Shown one piece after another: positions 43,925 through 54,068 of a stretch of 64,000 bases of DNA (positions are counted from its first letter, which is position 1; each line of letters begins with the position of its first letter). Made by a program: the position numbers and the translations under genes. The notes below the pieces were generated by a model. It searched no databases, was not told the DNA's origin, and saw only the letters and a list, made by a program, of their open reading frames with translations. Origin of the DNA: CAYSWV01 sp964434865 (lineage in GTDB: Bacteria; Cyanobacteriota; Cyanobacteriia; Thermostichales; Thermostichaceae); NCBI GenBank assembly GCA_964434865.1, contig CAYSWV010000001.1, forward strand, positions 1 through 64,000. The letters are read 5' to 3'.

Positions 43925-46285
43925 TCATCGATTTTTAACCTCAGTTTGTAGAGCTTCACAGACCGTTTGAATCAATTCCTTCCAATCATCGGGCTGCGTT
44001 TGTCGAAATAGACGCATAGTTGGATACCAAGGCGAATCCTGTCGATCCAGTAACCAACGCCAGTCTGGAGCATAACACAGCAACACCCAAGTCGGCTTAG
44101 CTAAAGCCCCAGCTAAATGGGCCACTGACGTATCGACACTAATCACCAAGTCCAAAGCAGCAATCGCAGCAGCGGTATCAGCATAGGTGTTTAGGTGGGG
44201 ATCCCAATTTTCTAGCTCCACTCCAGTGGGTAGCATTTGGATCTCAGCCACTCGATCGGCCCCTTTTTGTAGACTAAAAAAATCAATGCCTTTGAGTTTG
44301 AGGAGGGGAACTAATTCGTTCAGCCGACAGGAGCGATGGTTGTCATTGGCATGAGTCGGACTCCCCCCCCAGGCTATCCCTACTCGTAGACGAGATCGCT
44401 TAGGTTTAAACCCCTTTGACTGGGATCCTTTTTGAGCTTGAGCACTCCAGGGTTTTTGGTGATGTTGTGTAGGAGCCGATAAATAGGGCACTTGAGCTGG
44501 AATGGTCTCAAGGGTTGTTCCAAGTAGATGAGGTAGGCTCATTAATGGCACATAGGTCTGAAACTCAGATAGAGGGATCTCACCAGCTGTGTAGATTTTA
44601 TAGATCCCAGGCACACCTTTAAAGAGTTCAATCAGATAGTCAGGGCAACACAGTAAAACTCGGCGACAGCGTTGAGCCACGAGGGGAATATATCGAATGA
44701 ATTGGATGGAATCACCAGCACCTTGTTCGGTATGGATCAAAATAGACTGATGACGAATATCTGATCCCTCCCACTGAGGATAGGAACACTGTAACGGCGT
44801 AAAACTGGGTAATTGCCAGCGCCACTCATATTCAGCAAACCCTTGCTGTAACTCCCCAGCCGCTAGGAGTGCCAAACTGAGATTGAAATGGCCTAAGGCA
44901 AAGTTGGGCCGGATAGCGATGGCTTGACGACCGTACTCTATCGCTTGATCAAGTAAGTTCAAATGGTTATGCACAACGGCTAGTTGATTGTAAGCATCGG
45001 CATGATCAGGCTCGGTAGCCACCACATGCTCGAGCGCTTGTTTAGCTTCGTCCCATAGTTCTAAATCGGTGCAAACGATCCCTAAGTTATAACGCGCTCG
45101 GGTAAAGTTAGCATCTAGTTCCAAGCACCGACGATAGTGTTGAGCAGCAGCCTCTAGCTGACCCTGCTGGTAACATTGGTTACCAAGTGTTAAAAAGTTT
45201 TCAGGGGTTTGAGTGACTTCGGCAGGGGGTGCTGTAATCACCAGTTCTTTTAAAGCTTCATCAGGTAAAACAAATGATGTGCCCAGGAGGGTTTCATCCC
45301 AATCGATAATTTCTGGAAACCGAATCCCTGGTAACACTTGCACAGCAAAAATTTCTTGAACCCCAGCTTCAAATCGAAGAAAAGCTATGGTTTCACCCGT
45401 TTCAATGTTGACAACCCAGACTCCACAGATCCGCTCAGTGAGTCGCTCAGTGATGGGAATCCCACTAAACACAGCGGTTTCTCGGACTTGGGATAAGCCA
45501 ATAAAGGCTAGAGGCCCCCAAAAATCTATGCCTCGTGTAAACCCTGGCAACTGAGCCACTGGGGTTAATTGGCCTGATCTCAGATCAACCGTTGCGATAC
45601 TCCCTTGACCTGACTCCAGGACCCAAAGTTGATTATTATACCAGCGAGGGGAATGAGGCATCGAAAGACCCCTACAAATAAAGTCATTCGTTTCAACATC
45701 CATTAAAATGCCACCCAAGGCTTTTTGCGGTCGCCAGCCCGCGGCAGTATCCGTTTCCCCCAAGGCTGTTACGTATTTGGGTTGATCTTGAATTAAACAC
45801 AGACCATTTAAGTGACACCGATCACTGAGATCATAAGCACTGACAAAGGGAGGGCGCCACCGAGGCAAAAAGCTATGATCGGGATCTAATGTACACAGAC
45901 AGGAAAACCGAGTATTGACAAACCAGAGTTCATCACCTGCATAAGCCATCTCGTGAATATCAATGTCCCCGGTAATGTGGGTTTGCCGAGGCAGATAGCA
46001 AGCATCATGCTTACCAGGTGGATCTAATTTTTGGCCCACAGCCGGTACATTGCGTAATTCCCAGATCTGATAAGCGGATCCGACTGCCATTTTATGAGGG
46101 GTCGCCGCTAAACCCATAGGCTTTTTAAAAACTCGGAAGTGAGTATTGATCACCTGGCCATCGGTTCTAAGCACAATCAGTTTGCCAGCTTGATAGGTCG
46201 AGACAACTAATGAGATCCCCAGTTGATTCAAGATCTCAGGAAAGTTAGAGGTGTGGACGCTATGGGGCGCAGCCGTTTCAGACAT
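43925..46285 (-). CDS. TIGR03032-TPR-glycosyltransferase-like fusion protein
   Basis: A 786-residue cytosolic protein with three parts. Residues about 15-345 match the TIGR03032 beta-propeller-like family (VVSTYQAGKLIVLR, HEMAYAGDELWFVNTRFSCL, LNGLCLIQDQPKYVTALGET). Residues about 365-490 hold three to four TPR units (HYRRCLELDANFTRARYNLG). The last 290 residues resemble glycosyltransferase family 9 / ADP-heptose transferase-like domains (VGIAWGGSPTHANDN, LVISVDTSVAHLAGALAKP). This suggests a role in protein or polysaccharide glycosylation. The propeller has no known activity. Confidence 0.85.
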   Translation of the reverse strand: MSETAAPHSVHTSNFPEILNQLGISLVVSTYQAGKLIVLRTDGQVINTHFRVFKKPMGLAATPHKMAVGSAYQIWELRNVPAVGQKLDPPGKHDACYLPRQTHITGDIDIHEMAYAGDELWFVNTRFSCLCTLDPDHSFLPRWRPPFVSAYDLSDRCHLNGLCLIQDQPKYVTALGETDTAAGWRPQKALGGILMDVETNDFICRGLSMPHSPRWYNNQLWVLESGQGSIATVDLRSGQLTPVAQLPGFTRGIDFWGPLAFIGLSQVRETAVFSGIPITERLTERICGVWVVNIETGETIAFLRFEAGVQEIFAVQVLPGIRFPEIIDWDETLLGTSFVLPDEALKELVITAPPAEVTQTPENFLTLGNQCYQQGQLEAAAQHYRRCLELDANFTRARYNLGIVCTDLELWDEAKQALEHVVATEPDHADAYNQLAVVHNHLNLLDQAIEYGRQAIAIRPNFALGHFNLSLALLAAGELQQGFAEYEWRWQLPSFTPLQCSYPQWEGSDIRHQSILIHTEQGAGDSIQFIRYIPLVAQRCRRVLLCCPDYLIELFKGVPGIYKIYTAGEIPLSEFQTYVPLMSLPHLLGTTLETIPAQVPYLSAPTQHHQKPWSAQAQKGSQSKGFKPKRSRLRVGIAWGGSPTHANDNHRSCRLNELVPLLKLKGIDFFSLQKGADRVAEIQMLPTGVELENWDPHLNTYADTAAAIAALDLVISVDTSVAHLAGALAKPTWVLLCYAPDWRWLLDRQDSPWYPTMRLFRQTQPDDWKELIQTVCEALQTEVKNR

Positions 46286-46555
46286 AATTGAACGTTACCA
46301 AACTAGGCAAAGTGTAACGTATTGAGGTGATTGCAGCCCATAGAGGGTTGTGAGGCTAGCCAGAATATTTGACTTCAGAGATAGATTTTTAAGAAACTTT
46401 AATAAAGATCCAAGACTAAGTCTTCAATCTACTTGAAGAGTACAGGCTAAAGTAGAATATTGCCTTAGCCTGAAAGTACTGAGCACGGTCTTAACGGAGT
46501 AGGCATACCCTGAAGCACAGGTACGACTCCAGAGATTGGTATAGCCGTTTAGGAT

Positions 46556-47371
46556 TCAGACACGAGTCACTTGGCTAATCAGAGCAATGACATCTTGACG
46601 GCTAAGTTTTTCTCGACCATCAGAAATAGCGTCTAGCGTACCATGAGCTAGTACCAGTGGGATCTTACAGAATTCACAAGCAGGGCCAGTCGGCAATGAG
46701 GCCGTGTAAGCATCTGCTAGCGAAAGATTGTAGTTGGCATAGCGGATCATATCAGCAATGGCCCAGCCATCGGGGAAAAAGTCAACCCCTCGAGAGAGAT
46801 CTTCAGCTCGATTCCGAATAATATTGACAGCTTGTAAACCACGGCCAAATCCAATGGCTAAGGAGCGATCCGTTTGGGTATGGTCATACCAGGCCCATAA
46901 ATCAGACAGGAGGAGACCGACAGCACTAGCTACACTAAACGTGTAATGATCCAGATCAGCCTGGGTATGGATGGTAAAGTTGTGTTCAGCCCATTGAGCC
47001 ATGCGCTCAGCCATCGCAGCGGTTGCATCCCAGATCCGGGGGGCAATGGAGGGTGAAGCCAATAAAGCCCATTCACCTATGCGTAATGAGACTTCCTCCA
47101 ATTGGTCTTGGTAAGCCGCCAGTCCTTGGCCAAATAGGTCAACAGTGGCAAATTCAGTCCCCATTTGTAGATTGCGACTCAGACCACGCAAAACCTTAGC
47201 TTTGGTTGAGGGATCAAGGAGAGGGTGATCTTCAATTTGATCAATCGCTCTCATACACAGGTAAGCTGAGGTCACTGCCTCTTGGAGACCGGATGGCAAA
47301 CGACTAATGGGGATGTAAAACGTTCGGCTTGTCGCCTGCAGTACATCTAAGGCCTCTTGCTGACTCGTCAT
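46556..47371 (-). CDS. squalene/phytoene synthase family protein
   Basis: A 271-residue enzyme of the class that joins two isoprenyl diphosphates head to head. ATSRTFYIPISRLP, the first acidic motif DQIED in YLCMRAIDQIED and the second in NIIRNRAEDLSRGVDFFP are present, so it looks catalytically competent. It could make squalene (for hopanoids), presqualene diphosphate or a related product; the phytoene synthase of carotenoid synthesis is normally longer and more conserved. Start: ATG at 47369-47371 gives MTSQQEA; the frame extends 13 codons upstream. No hpn or crt neighbour. Confidence 0.82.
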   Translation of the reverse strand: MTSQQEALDVLQATSRTFYIPISRLPSGLQEAVTSAYLCMRAIDQIEDHPLLDPSTKAKVLRGLSRNLQMGTEFATVDLFGQGLAAYQDQLEEVSLRIGEWALLASPSIAPRIWDATAAMAERMAQWAEHNFTIHTQADLDHYTFSVASAVGLLLSDLWAWYDHTQTDRSLAIGFGRGLQAVNIIRNRAEDLSRGVDFFPDGWAIADMIRYANYNLSLADAYTASLPTGPACEFCKIPLVLAHGTLDAISDGREKLSRQDVIALISQVTRV

Positions 47372-47896
47372 CACACTATACTCCTCACTACAGTAGAATC
47401 TACAGGCCATTCGTAGGACTCAGATCCGTTATGGAGAATCATACTGTTTCCTTGGCCTCAGCCCTAGCTTCAATCATGGACTAGTCATTAAATTCTTAAA
47501 TGAGAACAGGCTGAGGTGATCTCATCATCGACAGTCATCCGGTCTAATCGTCTGGTCTGATCACCTGGATCGAGCTAGAGAGACTCTAACAGGATGGATT
47601 CTATTAAACCCTTCCCCCATTAGATTGTCCAAAAGTCTAAAGGTGCGCTTTTGAGTTTAGAAGCTATTGAAAATTTAAGGTTGATAAAATTTAAGGTGGC
47701 CGATGGTGACCAGATGACTAACTTCAGATTAACCGGTTCAGATCTTGCCTGCCTAAACATAACCGAGTATTAGCTCTTTCTGACTCAACGACTCTAAGAT
47801 CTGAGGCACCCCTTGCATTGTGTACAGTACTATGAAGAAAGCTCAGTAAAGTTGACCTGAGCTGTAGACGTTGCAGTGCTAGTAGGATAATCATAC
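47372..47896. other. intergenic region between terpene synthase-like gene and lipA
   Basis: About 525 bp between divergent genes. No gene, RNA or repeat recognised. Confidence 0.5.
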
Positions 47897-48826
47897 GTGA
47901 GTACTAGTGGATCACTCGAAGCTCTCTCTACCCCCTCTCTGGATCCTTCTTCAGGAACAGCTCGTAAACCTCCCTGGTTGCGAGTCAAAGCGCCCCAAGG
48001 TATTCAGGTTGGTGATGTCAAACAACTGTTACGAGATCTGAATCTCAATACGGTTTGTGAGGAAGCCTCCTGTCCTAATTTAGGAGAATGTTTTGGTAAT
48101 CGCACTGCTACATTCTTGATCATGGGGCCAGCTTGTACTCGGGCTTGTCCCTACTGCGATATCGATTTCTCCAAGGCTACCCGCTCTCTAGATCCCACTG
48201 AACCCGAGCGACTGGCTTTAGCTGTCCAACGGTTAGGTTTAAAACATACCGTCATCACATCGGTGAATCGAGATGATCTAGACGATGGAGGAGCTGGTCA
48301 ATTTGTTGCCTGTATTCAATCTGTGCAGCAGCTTAACCCCCACACAACTATTGAAGTTTTAATTCCCGATCTTTGTGGTAACTGGGACGCTTTAGCTGAG
48401 ATTATTGCTGCTAACCCTACAGTTTTAAATCATAATATCGAAACTGTTCCTCGCCTGTATCGACGAGTTCGACCTCAAGCTAACTATGCTCGATCTTTGG
48501 AGTTACTCAAACGCACTCATGATTTAAATCCTAAACTCTATACCAAATCAGGTCTGATGGTGGGGTTGGGTGAAACTGAGGCTGAGGTTATCCAGGTTAT
48601 GACCGATCTAAGACAGGTTAATTGTGACATTCTCACTATCGGACAATATCTACAACCCTCTGACAAACACTTGCCTATTGTCGACTACATCCATCCTGAT
48701 TCATTTAAGCAGTGGCAGATTAGGGGCGAGGGTATGGGATTTGCTCAGGTAGTATCCTCACCGCTGACACGGAGTTCCTATCACGCTGAAGCTGTTCAAG
48801 ACCTGATGATACAGGCCCCCAAGTAA
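47897..48826 (+). CDS. lipA: lipoyl synthase
   Basis: Radical SAM enzyme that inserts two sulphur atoms into octanoyl groups of 2-oxoacid dehydrogenase and glycine cleavage H proteins. The auxiliary cluster Cys54, Cys59 and Cys65 (CEEASCPNLGEC) and the radical SAM Cys80, Cys84, Cys87 (CTRACPYC) are all present, and the end SSYHAEAVQDL supplies the conserved serine of SSYH. GTG start at 47897. It converges on the MscS gene with only a 3-bp gap. Confidence 0.97.
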   Translation: MSTSGSLEALSTPSLDPSSGTARKPPWLRVKAPQGIQVGDVKQLLRDLNLNTVCEEASCPNLGECFGNRTATFLIMGPACTRACPYCDIDFSKATRSLDPTEPERLALAVQRLGLKHTVITSVNRDDLDDGGAGQFVACIQSVQQLNPHTTIEVLIPDLCGNWDALAEIIAANPTVLNHNIETVPRLYRRVRPQANYARSLELLKRTHDLNPKLYTKSGLMVGLGETEAEVIQVMTDLRQVNCDILTIGQYLQPSDKHLPIVDYIHPDSFKQWQIRGEGMGFAQVVSSPLTRSSYHAEAVQDLMIQAPK

Positions 48827-48829
48827 CCA

Positions 48830-50851
48830 TCACGTTGAGGGTTCTCGATTAGGGTTAGTGTTGTTAGAGTCAGGCTTCATGAGCCAGGAATCGTAATCTT
48901 TGGATTGGCGGTGATCATAAGGAAGTATGATGCGGCCTTGGACATTGCGCCCCTGGTCCGTATGATTTAGATGATCATGACTCTGGCTAGCCTGCATGCG
49001 ACCAGCTAGTAGATCTAAGAGAGCATCGGCACTGCGAATATGAAGATCCTGCTGTGGGAAAGGAATAATGATATTGCGGCGTCGAAATTCAGCATCAATA
49101 GCATAGTTGAGTTCGCTTTTTAATAAGAACTGATCTTGAGGTCGGTTGATCCAAACTAATAGTTCAAAATCGAGTGAAGAGGTGCCAAAAGCCGTGAGCC
49201 ACACTTGAGGTTCAGGAGTGCTTAGTACCGATGGGTGATGGGTGGCAACATAGAGTAACGCTTCTTTGACTAAATCAGTATCAGACCCATAGGAGACAGA
49301 CACTGGCACATGGATTCGGCAACGGGGATCTCGGTAGCTCCAATTAACAACTCGTCGGTCGGTCAGGCGTGAATTAGGCACAATCACAAACACACGATCC
49401 AGAGTTCGGACCACTGTCGCCCAGGGATGGATCCGTTCCACAGTTCCAATCAGTGTATCCACTTCAATCAGATCGCCGACTTGAATAGGACGCTCTACCA
49501 ATATGGCTAAGTAACTCACATAATCATTAAAAATATTTTGCAACCCTAAACCAATAGCCAAACCTAACGTGGCGGCAACCACAGTCAAGGAGCTACTCAA
49601 GCCAGTAAAGGGTAAAACCAGCAACATCCCTAGTAGCGTCATTCCATACTTAAAGATGGTGGAAGAAGCTTCCTGAGTACCTAAATCCAAACCAATTCGG
49701 GCTAAAAAGCGATGTCTGACGGCCAGGCTCAAATAATGTGAAATTGAAAAAATAATAATGGTGAGTCCAGCAAAAACCAGAATCCCCATAATGGTTAGGG
49801 TAGAGTTAGGCAACGGTGTTGATAAAAATCGGACAGTAGCCCGGACAAACTGACCCAGCTCAAAGTACAATAACCGTTGAAAGAGTCGGAATCTTGGAAC
49901 TGCAGATATAGCTAAGTGAAGGGTCCCACCCGCAATACCTAACCAAAGACCCAAACGGGTCAAGCTAATCCCCAGATGAACCCAGGGCCTCCAGCTAGAT
50001 CCAAATCGCTTTTCAAGGAGGGGTTGAAAATAATCAAGGCTACGGTGACACAATCGCCAGAGAAAAAAGCCACCAAAAACAACGGCAATAGCAGAAATAC
50101 AGGTGAGGACAAAGACGACAGGATGTTGGCCTCGGATATTATCAACTGTGAGTTGACGATACTCATCAATCGCAGTTTCCAGTTGCTCAGCCCACCTCAG
50201 CGCGGTATCTCTGACATCGTTAATTCTGGGGTTACTAATCCCTTGTTCAGCAGCGGTATCAGCATTGGTCACTGTAAATAAATACTGCTTGGAGACAATA
50301 AAGTTATCTCGTTCGCCTAGAAATAAAACATATTGGTTATCCAGTTGCTCCACCTCAACTTGAGGTCTGGGGGGTTCAGTTTCACCGATATCAATCTCTA
50401 AAAAATCCTCGATCACCGATTCAACGACTTGAGAGCGTAGCTCACTGGTATAATCAGCTGTCTGAAGTTTAAAAACGGGGATGCCACCCACACTCACATT
50501 AGTCCCTGGATCCAAAGGATTGAGATCTGGAACCGGAATCAACTGAGGTAGGGGAGGAGGGGTCGAGAGGGGAGTCGGTTCTGGAGTTGCGGGGGGAGGT
50601 GTGATTAATGTGGGTTCAGGAACTGGAAACGTAGGGGATAACGTGGGCGATAATGTGGGCAAAAAGGGGCTGGGTTCAGGAGTAGCGCGAATCAGATCTT
50701 GAAACTGTTGAGCTGGCAATTGAGCTAGGGTAGATCCAAAACGGCTGGAATCAGCACTTACCTGCCCCGCCCAGATACCCGTAGACATCAGACCTAGCAG
50801 TAGACCCAGTCCAACCCAGAACCCAATACTTTGACGCGTTAACTTAGACAT
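48830..50851 (-). CDS. MscS family mechanosensitive channel with long N-terminal region
   Basis: A 673-residue membrane protein. A signal peptide (about 1-33) precedes a Pro-rich spacer (about 65-120), a periplasmic domain to about 245, and about five hydrophobic helices. The MscS core with the pore helix and beta domain is LGLAIGLGLQNIFNDYVSYL near 435, followed by VERPIQVGDLIEVDTLIGTVERI. It releases solutes on hypo-osmotic shock or conducts ions. The extended N-terminus places it with the large MscK/YbdG-like members. Three-base gap to lipA. Confidence 0.9.
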   Translation of the reverse strand: MSKLTRQSIGFWVGLGLLLGLMSTGIWAGQVSADSSRFGSTLAQLPAQQFQDLIRATPEPSPFLPTLSPTLSPTFPVPEPTLITPPPATPEPTPLSTPPPLPQLIPVPDLNPLDPGTNVSVGGIPVFKLQTADYTSELRSQVVESVIEDFLEIDIGETEPPRPQVEVEQLDNQYVLFLGERDNFIVSKQYLFTVTNADTAAEQGISNPRINDVRDTALRWAEQLETAIDEYRQLTVDNIRGQHPVVFVLTCISAIAVVFGGFFLWRLCHRSLDYFQPLLEKRFGSSWRPWVHLGISLTRLGLWLGIAGGTLHLAISAVPRFRLFQRLLYFELGQFVRATVRFLSTPLPNSTLTIMGILVFAGLTIIIFSISHYLSLAVRHRFLARIGLDLGTQEASSTIFKYGMTLLGMLLVLPFTGLSSSLTVVAATLGLAIGLGLQNIFNDYVSYLAILVERPIQVGDLIEVDTLIGTVERIHPWATVVRTLDRVFVIVPNSRLTDRRVVNWSYRDPRCRIHVPVSVSYGSDTDLVKEALLYVATHHPSVLSTPEPQVWLTAFGTSSLDFELLVWINRPQDQFLLKSELNYAIDAEFRRRNIIIPFPQQDLHIRSADALLDLLAGRMQASQSHDHLNHTDQGRNVQGRIILPYDHRQSKDYDSWLMKPDSNNTNPNREPST

Positions 50852-50993
50852 ATGAGCCTAGACATAAAAGTTGAAATGACGTTTTGAAACAAGATTGATC
50901 TGGGCACTTTTCTAAGCTTGAACCTAAATGCTAGAGGCCCCCAGAGGCTTTTACCTAGGATGACTTGCGCTCTAGACTCCTTAAGTGTCGATC

Positions 50994-51041
50994 TTGGCAA
51001 TACATAGCCTTGGCAATACATAGCCCTGGCAATACATAACT
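50994..51041. repeat. 16-bp tandem triplication between der and the MscS gene
   Basis: ttggcaatacatagcc at 50994-51009 and 51010-51025, then a third copy ctggcaatacataact from 51026. It ends two bases before the der stop codon. Confidence 0.9.
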
Positions 51042-51042
51042 C

Positions 51043-52401
51043 TTAGGAATATATAGCTAGTTTCCGTAGGCTGCGATTAAGATCACGTTCAGATTTACCT
51101 CGCCAGATCAACCGAACGGGGGTGCCAGTGAAATCCAGATGAGTCCGAAATTGGCGTTCGATGTAGCGGCGATAGTTTTCTTTAAACAGGTCTGGATCAT
51201 TGACAAACAACACAAAGGTCGGGGGACGTTCAGTGACTTGCGTCCCATAGTAGATCTTACCTTGTTTGCCTTGTCGCGTGGTTGGGGGCGATTGCCAAGC
51301 CAACGCATCTTGGAGCACCTCATTGACAACAGAGGTTGAGACGCGTCGCCGGTGAGCCTGGACCACTTGATTGACTTTTTCAAATAGGGTACCCACCCGT
51401 TGCCCGGTCAAAGCACTCGTAAAGTGGAGGGGGACCCATTCTGTAAAGTAGAGACGTTCACGAATATGACGCGTGTAGTCATAGATAGTATGACTATCCT
51501 TTTCGATCGCATCCCACTTATTGATAATCACAATACAAGCTCGCCCTTCTTCTTCAATCCGACCCGCAAGGCGCTGATCTTGTTCACTAACACCTTCACT
51601 GGCATCCACAACTAGTAAAACCACATCTGATCGTTGAATAGCTTTAAACGCCCGATTAATACTAAAAAATTCAATCCCATAGTCAATTCGGCTTTTGCGT
51701 CGAATACCTGCAGTATCAATAAACCGATAAGATTGATGTTGCCAAGTCACAACCGTATCTAGCGCATCTCGAGTGGTTCCTGCTATCGGACTTACAATCG
51801 CGCGATCGCCGCCCACTAACCGATTTAATAAACTGGATTTACCCACATTAGGGCGCCCAACAATAGCCACAGCCATCTCTTCTAAGTCTGAAGCATCGAT
51901 AACCTCAGGGAGATTGGGCACAACCTGTTCTAAAAGTTCAGCCACTCCATTACCGTGGATCCCAGAGCAAGGTATCGGTTCACTCAGCCCTAACTCCCAA
52001 AAAAGTGTGGCCTGAGACATCCCTAACTGCGGCGACTCACACTTGTTAACAGCCACGACAACAGGTACCGTCTGTTTTCGCAGCCACTCTGCTATGTCTT
52101 GATCAGCCAAGGTAGGACCTTCAATGCCATCAACCACAAACATAATGGCTTGAGCTTCTTGAATGGCTAAACTAGCTTGCTCACGAATGTGGGGCAAAAA
52201 CTCACTATCATCACCAAAAATAAGGCCACCAGTATCCACGATCCGAAATCGTTTACCATTCCATTCGGCCTCACGATATAAGCGATCCCGTGTTACTCCA
52301 GGCTCGTCATAAACAATAGCTGCCCGTTCCCCAGCAATTCGGTTCACTAGTGTTGATTTCCCCACATTCGGTCGACCCACAATAGCAATTAACGGTAAAG
52401 T
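51043..52401 (-). CDS. der: ribosome assembly GTPase Der (EngA)
   Basis: Two consecutive GTPase domains followed by a KH-like domain, as in Der, which is needed for maturation of the 50S ribosomal subunit. Both P-loops read GRPNVGKS (near residues 9-16 and 180-187), and NKCES / NKWDA are the G4 motifs. The C-terminal KH-like part contains FVLFVNDPDLFKENYRRYIE. I chose GTG at 52399-52401 (MTLPLIAIVG after initiation), because GAGG lies about 7 bp upstream; the ATG eight codons earlier has no site. Confidence 0.96.
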   Translation of the reverse strand, partial: TLPLIAIVGRPNVGKSTLVNRIAGERAAIVYDEPGVTRDRLYREAEWNGKRFRIVDTGGLIFGDDSEFLPHIREQASLAIQEAQAIMFVVDGIEGPTLADQDIAEWLRKQTVPVVVAVNKCESPQLGMSQATLFWELGLSEPIPCSGIHGNGVAELLEQVVPNLPEVIDASDLEEMAVAIVGRPNVGKSSLLNRLVGGDRAIVSPIAGTTRDALDTVVTWQHQSYRFIDTAGIRRKSRIDYGIEFFSINRAFKAIQRSDVVLLVVDASEGVSEQDQRLAGRIEEEGRACIVIINKWDAIEKDSHTIYDYTRHIRERLYFTEWVPLHFTSALTGQRVGTLFEKVNQVVQAHRRRVSTSVVNEVLQDALAWQSPPTTRQGKQGKIYYGTQVTERPPTFVLFVNDPDLFKENYRRYIERQFRTHLDFTGTPVRLIWRGKSERDLNRSLRKLAIYS

Positions 52402-52508
52402 CACAATACACCTCAATGGATCCAAACAAGTGTTAAGACCTTGCTAATCTATGATAGGCGCTTCAGTCTGAAATCAGGGTTGGATTTGAGTCAATCTCCT
52501 GCGCCCTA

Positions 52509-52540
52509 TTGACCACCTGTTAGCTTGACCACCTGTTAGC
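52509..52540. repeat. exact 16-bp tandem duplication upstream of the M16 gene
   Basis: ttgaccacctgttagc at 52509-52524 and 52525-52540, about 20 bp before the next start codon. Confidence 0.9.
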
Positions 52541-52560
52541 CACCATTGGGGATTCAGATT

Positions 52561-54048
52561 ATGCAAAGGCTAGTTAAAGCTCGACTATGGGGATGGATTA
52601 GTATGATTGGCTTGTGTTGCAGCCTCTTGCTTCTGTCGCTTGGCTTAGAGAGTGCAGCAGCCAGGCCTGCTAAGCATTATACAGACTTGGAGTTTCCTCC
52701 TTTACCAGATCTTGAAATTCCAGAGTATTTCGAATTTGAGCTGGAGAACGGTATTAAAGTTTTCTTAATGGAAGATCATGAGCTACCTTTAGTTAATGGC
52801 CTAGCCCTATTTCAGTCTGGATCTCGCTTTGAACCTGGGCACCAGGCAGGCTTAGCTGAATTAACAGGTGCTGTGATGCGGAGTGGTGGAACCCAAATCT
52901 ATGCTCCTGATGAACTGAATCAGCGCCTCGAACAAATGGCAGCTGCCGTAGAAACCTCTATTTCAACCACAGTGGCCTCCGCTGGCTTTGAAGCCCTAAG
53001 TCCAGATCTGGCCACTGTTTTCGATCTCTACACTCAAGTCATTCAAGCCCCTCGTTTCGACTTTGATCAAATTGAGATTACTAAAGACCTGCTGCGAGGA
53101 TCGATTGCGCGGCGTAATGACGACCCCAGTTCAATCGCTAATCGAGAATTTGCTCAGTTGATCTATGGGGCCACGAGTCCTTATGCTCGTACAGTTGAGT
53201 ATTCGACTCTAGAGGCTATTTCCCGAGATGATCTGATCGCTTTTCATCAAGCTTCATTTCGACCGGAAAGCATGGTCTTAGGTGTTGTGGGTGATTTTGA
53301 ACCTAGTCAGACTCGAGCCTTGATTGAAGACTATTTTGGTACTTGGAACCCAGCTCCAGCCTCGGCCTATGGACCCTTCGAGTTGCAAGCTACCTTGACG
53401 CAGCTATCCCCAGCCACAGAAAGTGGGATCTTTGTGGTAGAGCAACCCCAGCTCACTCAAAGCACAATTTTGTTGGGGCATCTCGATGGTACTTTTGCCA
53501 ATCCAGATTATCCGGCCTTACAGGTCATGAATGAGGTACTGAACGGATTTGGTGGTCGCTTATTTAATGAGATCCGCTCTAGGCAAGGTCTGGCTTACTC
53601 CGTCTATGCTCTATGGAGTCCCTCTTATGATTACCCTGGGCTTTTTTTTGCAGGGGGCCAAACTCAATCTGAATCCACTGTACCCTTTATTCAATCCATT
53701 CAAACTGAAATCGATCAGATCCGTCAACAACCAATCAGTGCAGCTGAACTTAAGCAAGCTAAGGATTCAGTTTTAAATAGCTTTGTATTTAATTTTCAAG
53801 ATCCCAGCCAAACATTACAGCGACTGATCAGAAATAGCTACTACAATTACCCGACCGACTTTATTTTTCAGATCCAAAACCAGATCCGGCAGACCACCAT
53901 TGATGATGTTCAACGGGTGGCCCAAGAGTATCTACAACCTAATCAATTAGTGACGTTAGTGGTGGGTCATCAAGACGACATGGATCCTCCACTCTCCGAG
54001 CTAGGGAGTAGAATTACCGCCCTTGATGTGACGATTCCTGCTCTGTGA
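52561..54048 (+). CDS. exported M16-family peptidase homologue without zinc motif
   Basis: A 495-residue protein with a signal peptide (about 1-35) and an M16 fold of two homologous halves. LENGIKVFLMEDHELPLVNG and RSRQGLAYSVYALWS are the usual blocks. The zinc-binding HxxEH that should follow SGSRFEPGHQAGLAE is replaced: GLAEL stands where HFLEH is expected. It corresponds to the non-catalytic partner subunit of two-gene M16 systems, yet the catalytic partner is not adjacent. ATG at 52561 chosen; an upstream TTG at 52546 gives five extra residues. Confidence 0.86.
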   Translation: MQRLVKARLWGWISMIGLCCSLLLLSLGLESAAARPAKHYTDLEFPPLPDLEIPEYFEFELENGIKVFLMEDHELPLVNGLALFQSGSRFEPGHQAGLAELTGAVMRSGGTQIYAPDELNQRLEQMAAAVETSISTTVASAGFEALSPDLATVFDLYTQVIQAPRFDFDQIEITKDLLRGSIARRNDDPSSIANREFAQLIYGATSPYARTVEYSTLEAISRDDLIAFHQASFRPESMVLGVVGDFEPSQTRALIEDYFGTWNPAPASAYGPFELQATLTQLSPATESGIFVVEQPQLTQSTILLGHLDGTFANPDYPALQVMNEVLNGFGGRLFNEIRSRQGLAYSVYALWSPSYDYPGLFFAGGQTQSESTVPFIQSIQTEIDQIRQQPISAAELKQAKDSVLNSFVFNFQDPSQTLQRLIRNSYYNYPTDFIFQIQNQIRQTTIDDVQRVAQEYLQPNQLVTLVVGHQDDMDPPLSELGSRITALDVTIPAL

Positions 54049-54068
54049 TTCCTCTCCAGTTAACATGA

